Shown here in pieces: positions 55,001 to 64,000 of a stretch of 64,000 nucleotides of DNA; within the stretch, counting starts at the first letter, position 1, and each line of letters starts with the position of its first letter. The stretch comes from Nemertoderma westbladi. Its lineage: Eukaryota > Xenacoelomorpha > Nemertodermatida > Nemertodermatidae. The stretch is from NCBI GenBank assembly GCA_032718475.1, contig JAUCBJ010009134.1:51454-115453 (forward strand), read 5' to 3'. Below the pieces are notes generated by a model. The model saw only the letters and a list, made by a program, of their open reading frames with translations. It did not search any database and had not been told where the DNA came from. The translations under genes were made by a program, and so were the position numbers.

Positions 55001-58000
55001 CTAACCACAGTAAATCTAACGTACAGAGTTATATTGCCATCCTAACCACAGTAAATCTAACGTACAGTGTTATATTGCCATCCTAACCACAGTAAATCTA
55101 ACGTACAGAGTTATATTGCCATCCTAACCACAGTAAATCTAACGTACAGAGTTATATTGCCATCCTAACCACAGTAAATCTAACGTACAGTGTTATATTG
55201 CCATCCTAACCACAGTAAATCTAACGTACAGAGTTATATTGCCATCCTAACCACAGTAAATCTAACGTACAGAGTTATATTGCCATCCTAACCACAGTAA
55301 ATCTAACGTACAGAGTTATATTGCCATCCTAACCACAGTAAATCTAACGTACAGAGTTATATTGCCATCCTAACCACAGTAAATCTAACGTACAGAGTTA
55401 TATTGCCATCCTAACCACAGTAAATCTAACGTACAGAGTTATATTGCCATCCTAACCACAGTAAATCTAACGTACAGAGTTATATTGCCATCCTAACCAC
55501 AGTAAATCTAACGTACAGTGTTATATTGCCATCCTAACCACAGTAAATCTAACGTACAGAGTTATATTGCCATCCTAACCACAGTAAATCTAACGTACAG
55601 TGTTATATTGCCATCCTAACCACAGTAAATCTAACGTACAGAGTTATATTGCCATCCTAACCACAGTAAATCTAACGTACAGAGTTATATTGCCATCCTA
55701 ACCACAGTAAATCTAACGTACAGTGTTATATTGCCATCCTAACCACAGTAAATCTAACGTACAGAGTTATATTGCCATCCTAACCACAGTAAATCTAACG
55801 TACAGAGTTATATTGCCATCCTAACCACAGTAAATCTAACGTACAGTGTTATATTGCCATCCTAACCACAGTAAATCTAACGTACAGAGTTATATTGCCA
55901 TCCTAACCACAGTAAATCTAACGTACAGAGTTATATTGCCATCCTAACCACAGTAAATCTAACGTACAGTAGTTATATTGCCATCCTAACCACAGTAAAT
56001 CTAACGTACAGTGTTATATTGCCATCCTAACCACAGTAAATCTAACGTACAGAGTTATATTGCCATCCTAACCACAGTAAATCTAACGTACAGAGTTATA
56101 TTGCCATCCTAACCACAGTAAATCTAACGTACAGAGTTATATTGCCATCCTAACCACAGTAAATCTAACGTACAGAGTTATATTGCCATCCTAACCACAG
56201 TAAATCTAACGTACAGAGTTATATTGCCATCCTAACCACAGTAAATCTAACGTACAGAGTTATATTGCCATCCTAACCACAGTAAATCTAACGTACAGAG
56301 TTATATTGCCATCCTAACCACAGTAAATCTAACGTACAGAGTTATATTGCCATCCTAACCACAGTAAATCTAACGTACAGAGTTATATTGCCATCCTAAC
56401 CACAGTAAATCTAACGTACAGAGTTATATTGCCATCCTAACCACAGTAAATCTAACGTACAGAGTTATATTGCCATCCTAACCACAGTAAATCTAACGTA
56501 CAGTGTTATATTGCCATCCTAACCACAGTAAATCTAACGTACAGAGTTATATTGCCATCCTAACCACAGTAAATCTAACGTACAGAGTTATATTGCCATC
56601 CTAACCACAGTAAATCTAACGTACAGAGTTATATTGCCATCCTAACCACAGTAAATCTAACGTACAGAGTTATATTGCCATCCTAACCACAGTAAATCTA
56701 ACGTACAGAGTTATATTGCCATCCTAACCACAGTAAATCTAACGTACAGAGTTATATTGCCATCCTAACCACAGTAAATCTAACGTACAGAGTTATATTG
56801 CCATCCTAACCACAGTAAATCTAACGTACAGTGTTATATTGCCATCCTAACCACAGTAAATCTAACGTACAGAGTTATATTGCCATCCTAACCACAGTAA
56901 ATCTAACGTACAGAGTTATATTGCCATCCTAACCACAGTAAATCTAACGTACAGAGTTATATTGCCATCCTAACCACAGTAAATCTAACGTACAGTGTTA
57001 TATTGCCATCCTAACCACAGTAAATCTAACGTACAGAGTTATATTGCCATCCTAACCACAGTAAATCTAACGTACAGAGTTATATTGCCATCCTAACCAC
57101 AGTAAATCTAACGTACAGAGTTATATTGCCATCCTAACCACAGTAAATCTAACGTACAGAGTTATATTGCCATCCTAACCACAGTAAATCTAACGTACAG
57201 AGTTATATTGCCATCCTAACCACAGTAAATCTAACGTACAGAGTTATATTGCCATCCTAACCACAGTAAATCTAACGTACAGAGTTATATTGCCATCCTA
57301 ACCACAGTAAATCTAACGTACAGTGTTATATTGCCATCCTAACCACAGTAAATCTAACGTACAGAGTTATATTGCCATCCTAACCACAGTAAATCTAACG
57401 TACAGTGTTATATTGCCATCCTAACCACAGTAAATCTAACGTACAGAGTTATATTGCCATCCTAACCACAGTAAATCTAACGTACAGAGTTATATTGCCA
57501 TCCTAACCACAGTAAATCTAACGTACAGAGTTATATTGCCATCCTAACCACAGTAAATCTAACGTACAGAGTTATATTGCCATCCTAACCACAGTAAATC
57601 TAACGTACAGAGTTATATTGCCATCCTAACCACAGTAAATCTAACGTACAGAGTTATATTGCCATCCTAACCACAGTAAATCTAACGTACAGAGTTATAT
57701 TGCCATCCTAACCACAGTAAATCTAACGTACAGAGTTATATTGCCATCCTAACCACAGTAAATCTAACGTACAGAGTTATATTGCCATCCTAACCACAGT
57801 AAATCTAACGTACAGAGTTATATTGCCATCCTAACCACAGTAAATCTAACGTACAGAGTTATATTGCCATCCTAACCACAGTAAATCTAACGTACAGAGT
57901 TATATTGCCATCCTAACCACAGTAAATCTAACGTACAGAGTTATATTGCCATCCTAACCACAGTAAATCTAACGTACAGTGTTATATTGCCATCCTAACC

Positions 58001-61000
58001 ACAGTAAATCTAACGTACAGAGTTATATTGCCATCCTAACCACAGTAAATCTAACGTACAGAGTTATATTGCCATCCTAACCACAGTAAATCTAACGTAC
58101 AGAGTTATATTGCCATCCTAACCACAGTAAATCTAACGTACAGAGTTATATTGCCATCCTAACCACAGTAAATCTAACGTACAGAGTTATATTGCCATCC
58201 TAACCACAGTAAATCTAACGTACAGTGTTATATTGCCATCCTAACCACAGTAAATCTAACGTACAGAGTTATATTGCCATCCTAACCACAGTAAATCTAA
58301 CGTACAGAGTTATATTGCCATCCTAACCACAGTAAATCTAACGTACAGTGTTATATTGCCATCCTAACCACAGTAAATCTAACGTACAGAGTTATATTGC
58401 CATCCTAACCACAGTAAATCTAACGTACAGAGTTATATTGCCATCCTAACCACAGTAAATCTAACGTACAGTGTTATATTGCCATCCTAACCACAGTAAA
58501 TCTAACGTACAGTGTTATATTGCCATCCTAACCACAGTAAATCTAACGTACAGAGTTATATTGCCATCCTAACCACAGTAAATCTAACGTACAGAGTTAT
58601 ATTGCCATCCTAACCACAGTAAATCTAACGTACAGAGTTATATTGCCATCCTAACCACAGTAAATCTAACGTACAGAGTTATATTGCCATCCTAACCACA
58701 GTAAATCTAACGTACAGAGTTATATTGCCATCCTAACCACAGTAAATCTAACGTACAGAGTTATATTGCCATCCTAACCACAGTAAATCTAACGTACAGA
58801 GTTATATTGCCATCCTAACCACAGTAAATCTAACGTACAGAGTTATATTGCCATCCTAACCACAGTAAATCTAACGTACAGAGTTATATTGCCATCCTAA
58901 CCACAGTAAATCTAACGTACAGAGTTATATTGCCATCCTAACCACAGTAAATCTAACGTACAGAGTTATATTGCCATCCTAACCACAGTAAATCTAACGT
59001 ACAGAGTTATATTGCCATCCTAACCACAGTAAATCTAACGTACAGAGTTATATTGCCATCCTAACCACAGTAAATCTAACGTACAGTGTTATATTGCCAT
59101 CCTAACCACAGTAAATCTAACGTACAGTGTTATATTGCCATCCTAACCACAGTAAATCTAACGTACAGAGTTATATTGCCATCCTAACCACAGTAAATCT
59201 AACGTACAGAGTTATATTGCCATCCTAACCACAGTAAATCTAACGTACAGAGTTATATTGCCATCCTAACCACAGTAAATCTAACGTACAGAGTTATATT
59301 GCCATCCTAACCACAGTAAATCTAACGTACAGTGTTATATTGCCATCCTAACCACAGTAAATCTAACGTACAGAGTTATATTGCCATCCTAACCACAGTA
59401 AATCTAACGTACAGAGTTATATTGCCATCCTAACCACAGTAAATCTAACGTACAGAGTTATATTGCCATCCTAACCACAGTAAATCTAACGTACAGAGTT
59501 ATATTGCCATCCTAACCACAGTAAATCTAACGTACAGAGTTATATTGCCATCCTAACCACAGTAAATCTAACGTACAGAGTTATATTGCCATCCTAACCA
59601 CAGTAAATCTAACGTACAGAGTTATATTGCCATCCTAACCACAGTAAATCTAACGTACAGAGTTATATTGCCATCCTAACCACAGTAAATCTAACGTACA
59701 GAGTTATATTGCCATCCTAACCACAGTAAATCTAACGTACAGAGTTATATTGCCATCCTAACCACAGTAAATCTAACGTACAGAGTTATATTGCCATCCT
59801 AACCACAGTAAATCTAACGTACAGAGTTATATTGCCATCCTAACCACAGTAAATCTAACGTACAGAGTTATATTGCCATCCTAACCACAGTAAATCTAAC
59901 GTACAGAGTTATATTGCCATCCTAACCACAGTAAATCTAACGTACAGAGTTATATTGCCATCCTAACCACAGTAAATCTAACGTACAGAGTTATATTGCC
60001 ATCCTAACCACAGTAAATCTAACGTACAGAGTTATATTGCCATCCTAACCACAGTAAATCTAACGTACAGAGTTATATTGCCATCCTAACCACAGTAAAT
60101 CTAACGTACAGAGTTATATTGCCATCCTAACCACAGTAAATCTAACGTACAGAGTTATATTGCCATCCTAACCACAGTAAATCTAACGTACAGAGTTATA
60201 TTGCCATCCTAACCACAGTAAATCTAACGTACAGAGTTATATTGCCATCCTAACCACAGTAAATCTAACGTACAGAGTTATATTGCCATCCTAACCACAG
60301 TAAATCTAACGTACAGAGTTATATTGCCATCCTAACCACAGTAAATCTAACGTACAGAGTTATATTGCCATCCTAACCACAGTAAATCTAACGTACAGAG
60401 TTATATTGCCATCCTAACCACAGTAAATCTAACGTACAGAGTTATATTGCCATCCTAACCACAGTAAATCTAACGTACAGAGTTATATTGCCATCCTAAC
60501 CACAGTAAATCTAACGTACAGAGTTATATTGCCATCCTAACCACAGTAAATCTAACGTACAGAGTTATATTGCCATCCTAACCACAGTAAATCTAACGTA
60601 CAGAGTTATATTGCCATCCTAACCACAGTAAATCTAACGTACAGAGTTATATTGCCATCCTAACCACAGTAAATCTAACGTACAGAGTTATATTGCCATC
60701 CTAACCACAGTAAATCTAACGTACAGAGTTATATTGCCATCCTAACCACAGTAAATCTAACGTACAGAGTTATATTGCCATCCTAACCACAGTAAATCTA
60801 ACGTACAGAGTTATATTGCCATCCTAACCACAGTAAATCTAACGTACAGAGTTATATTGCCATCCTAACCACAGTAAATCTAACGTACAGAGTTATATTG
60901 CCATCCTAACCACAGTAAATCTAACGTACAGAGTTATATTGCCATCCTAACCACAGTAAATCTAACGTACAGAGTTATATTGCCATCCTAACCACAGTAA

Positions 61001-64000
61001 ATCTAACGTACAGAGTTATATTGCCATCCTAACCACAGTAAATCTAACGTACAGAGTTATATTGCCATCCTAACCACAGTAAATCTAACGTACAGAGTTA
61101 TATTGCCATCCTAACCACAGTAAATCTAACGTACAGAGTTATATTGCCATCCTAACCACAGTAAATCTAACGTACAGAGTTATATTGCCATCCTAACCAC
61201 AGTAAATCTAACGTACAGAGTTATATTGCCATCCTAACCACAGTAAATCTAACGTACAGAGTTATATTGCCATCCTAACCACAGTAAATCTAACGTACAG
61301 AGTTATATTGCCATCCTAACCACAGTAAATCTAACGTACAGAGTTATATTGCCATCCTAACCACAGTAAATCTAACGTACAGAGTTATATTGCCATCCTA
61401 ACCACAGTAAATCTAACGTACAGAGTTATATTGCCATCCTAACCACAGTAAATCTAACGTACAGAGTTATATTGCCATCCTAACCACAGTAAATCTAACG
61501 TACAGAGTTATATTGCCATCCTAACCACAGTAAATCTAACGTACAGAGTTATATTGCCATCCTAACCACAGTAAATCTAACGTACAGAGTTATATTGCCA
61601 TCCTAACCACAGTAAATCTAACGTACAGAGTTATATTGCCATCCTAACCACAGTAAATCTAACGTACAGAGTTATATTGCCATCCTAACCACAGTAAATC
61701 TAACGTACAGAGTTATATTGCCATCCTAACCACAGTAAATCTAACGTACAGAGTTATATTGCCATCCTAACCACAGTAAATCTAACGTACAGAGTTATAT
61801 TGCCATCCTAACCACAGTAAATCTAACGTACAGAGTTATATTGCCATCCTAACCACAGTAAATCTAACGTACAGAGTTATATTGCCATCCTAACCACAGT
61901 AAATCTAACGTACAGAGTTATATTGCCATCCTAACCACAGTAAATCTAACGTACAGAGTTATATTGCCATCCTAACCACAGTAAATCTAACGTACAGAGT
62001 TATATTGCCATCCTAACCACAGTAAATCTAACGTACAGAGTTATATTGCCATCCTAACCACAGTAAATCTAACGTACAGAGTTATATTGCCATCCTAACC
62101 ACAGTAAATCTAACGTACAGAGTTATATTGCCATCCTAACCACAGTAAATCTAACGTACAGAGTTATATTGCCATCCTAACCACAGTAAATCTAACGTAC
62201 AGAGTTATATTGCCATCCTAACCACAGTAAATCTAACGTACAGAGTTATATTGCCATCCTAACCACAGTAAATCTAACGTACAGAGTTATATTGCCATCC
62301 TAACCACAGTAAATCTAACGTACAGAGTTATATTGCCATCCTAACCACAGTAAATCTAACGTACAGAGTTATATTGCCATCCTAACCACAGTAAATCTAA
62401 CGTACAGAGTTATATTGCCATCCTAACCACAGTAAATCTAACGTACAGAGTTATATTGCCATCCTAACCACAGTAAATCTAACGTACAGAGTTATATTGC
62501 CATCCTAACCACAGTAAATCTAACGTACAGAGTTATATTGCCATCCTAACCACAGTAAATCTAACGTACAGAGTTATATTGCCATCCTAACCACAGTAAA
62601 TCTAACGTACAGAGTTATATTGCCATCCTAACCACAGTAAATCTAACGTACAGAGTTATATTGCCATCCTAACCACAGTAAATCTAACGTACAGAGTTAT
62701 ATTGCCATCCTAACCACAGTAAATCTAACGTACAGAGTTATATTGCCATCCTAACCACAGTAAATCTAACGTACAGAGTTATATTGCCATCCTAACCACA
62801 GTAAATCTAACGTACAGAGTTATATTGCCATCCTAACCACAGTAAATCTAACGTACAGAGTTATATTGCCATCCTAACCACAGTAAATCTAACGTACAGA
62901 GTTATATTGCCATCCTAACCACAGTAAATCTAACGTACAGAGTTATATTGCCATCCTAACCACAGTAAATCTAACGTACAGAGTTATATTGCCATCCTAA
63001 CCACAGTAAATCTAACGTACAGAGTTATATTGCCATCCTAACCACAGTAAATCTAACGTACAGAGTTATATTGCCATCCTAACCACAGTAAATCTAACGT
63101 ACAGAGTTATATTGCCATCCTAACCACAGTAAATCTAACGTACAGAGTTATATTGCCATCCTAACCACAGTAAATCTAACGTACAGAGTTATATTGCCAT
63201 CCTAACCACAGTAAATCTAACGTACAGAGTTATATTGCCATCCTAACCACAGTAAATCTAACGTACAGAGTTATATTGCCATCCTAACCACAGTAAATCT
63301 AACGTACAGAGTTATATTGCCATCCTAACCACAGTAAATCTAACGTACAGAGTTATATTGCCATCCTAACCACAGTAAATCTAACGTACAGAGTTATATT
63401 GCCATCCTAACCACAGTAAATCTAACGTACAGAGTTATATTGCCATCCTAACCACAGTAAATCTAACGTACAGAGTTATATTGCCATCCTAACCACAGTA
63501 AATCTAACGTACAGAGTTATATTGCCATCCTAACCACAGTAAATCTAACGTACAGAGTTATATTGCCATCCTAACCACAGTAAATCTAACGTACAGAGTT
63601 ATATTGCCATCCTAACCACAGTAAATCTAACGTACAGAGTTATATTGCCATCCTAACCACAGTAAATCTAACGTACAGTGTTATATTGCCATCCTAACCA
63701 CAGTAAATCTAACGTACAGAGTTATATTGCCATCCTAACCACAGTAAATCTAACGTACAGTGTTATATTGCCATCCTAACCACAGTAAATCTAACGTACA
63801 GAGTTATATTGCCATCCTAACCACAGTAAATCTAACGTACAGAGTTATATTGCCATCCTAACCACAGTAAATCTAACGTACAGAGTTATATTGCCATCCT
63901 AACCACAGTAAATCTAACGTACAGAGTTATATTGCCATCCTAACCACAGTAAATCTAACGTACAGAGTTATATTACCATCCTAACCACAGTAAATCTAAC
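52016..64000 (+). repeat. 41-bp satellite seeded by the ALKBH3 3' end, about 292 units, continues past the window
   Basis: The unit starts AATCTAACGTACAGAGTTAT, continues ATTGCCATCCTAACCACAGTA and is 41 bases. Unit 1 is the last ten codons of ALKBH3 plus its TAA. Most units carry AGAGTT; a minority carry AGTGTT. Rare variants near the gene include CAGTTAATCT (units 3 and 5), ACGATACAG, a five-base GGTAC insertion near 52643, AAGTCT units and 40-base units with AGTTTAT. The array is not translatable for any distance: 41 is not divisible by three and two frames stop in each unit. No AATAAA occurs in the consensus. Confidence 0.98.

Noticed and set aside
52016-64000. CRISPR-like regular array
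   Set aside because: There are no unique spacers: the whole 41-base unit repeats directly, and the context is an animal gene.

Overview
The window is nuclear DNA of an animal, most likely a marine invertebrate. It is AT-rich, repeat-dense and gene-poor, with spliced genes and many degraded retroelements. Two genes are recognisable with confidence: menin (MEN1, two coding exons, 25480-29888) and an AlkB homologue 3-type DNA/RNA demethylase (ALKBH3, single exon, 51185-52048). Short palindromes such as TAGGCCTA and TACCGGTA recur throughout. The exact lineage cannot be read from this sequence.

Layout. 0-2.4 kb: a CpG-rich alternating purine/pyrimidine patch, one arm of a dispersed repeat whose inverted partner lies at 16.5-17.1 kb, and a promoter-like block followed by histone-type 3' stem-loops. 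3-5.8 kb: LINE and reverse transcriptase debris, then a 78-bp tandem array. 7.8-9.25 kb: a fold-back element interrupted by a 5'-truncated non-LTR insertion with poly(A) tail and 15-bp target duplication. 9.8-12.2 kb: a degraded WD40-like locus, a 15-bp minisatellite and unassigned coding-like patches. 13.4-15.5 kb: LINE C-terminal debris and a broken multi-exon-like relic. 17.4-20.9 kb: a 290-bp tandem duplication, a broken Ty3/gypsy pol fragment, a Cys-rich exon relic and a 33-bp minisatellite. 22-25.2 kb: an element with inverted ends carrying three histone-like stem-loops, then a 1.2-kb fold-back element with a 9-bp target duplication.

25.5-29.9 kb is MEN1. 31.7-32.65 kb is a tandem array of about 147-bp units, each with a CTCF-like core. 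32.8-37.75 kb is a nest: an outer hAT-like element (8-bp duplication) contains an inner hAT-like element (8-bp duplication) next to a piggyBac-like element that carries a 39-bp satellite open in both directions. 39.2-43.6 kb is an RTE-like LINE copy split by a 3.87-kb insertion, and 44.4-48.14 kb is a longer, frame-broken copy of the same family. 48.27-48.76 kb is an inverted pair of tRNA-like SINE units, followed by a GCGCGC palindrome array. An orphan terminal exon lies at 50.5-50.8 kb on the minus strand.

The last 12 kb (52016-64000, running off the window) is one 41-bp satellite. Its first unit is the final ten codons plus the stop of ALKBH3, so the gene's own 3' end appears to have seeded the array. 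The array contains a duplicated roughly 30-unit higher-order block and a 4.3-kb stretch without the main unit variant. This is the most unusual signal in the window. MEN1 and ALKBH3 are both nuclear proteins, but nothing here links them functionally.
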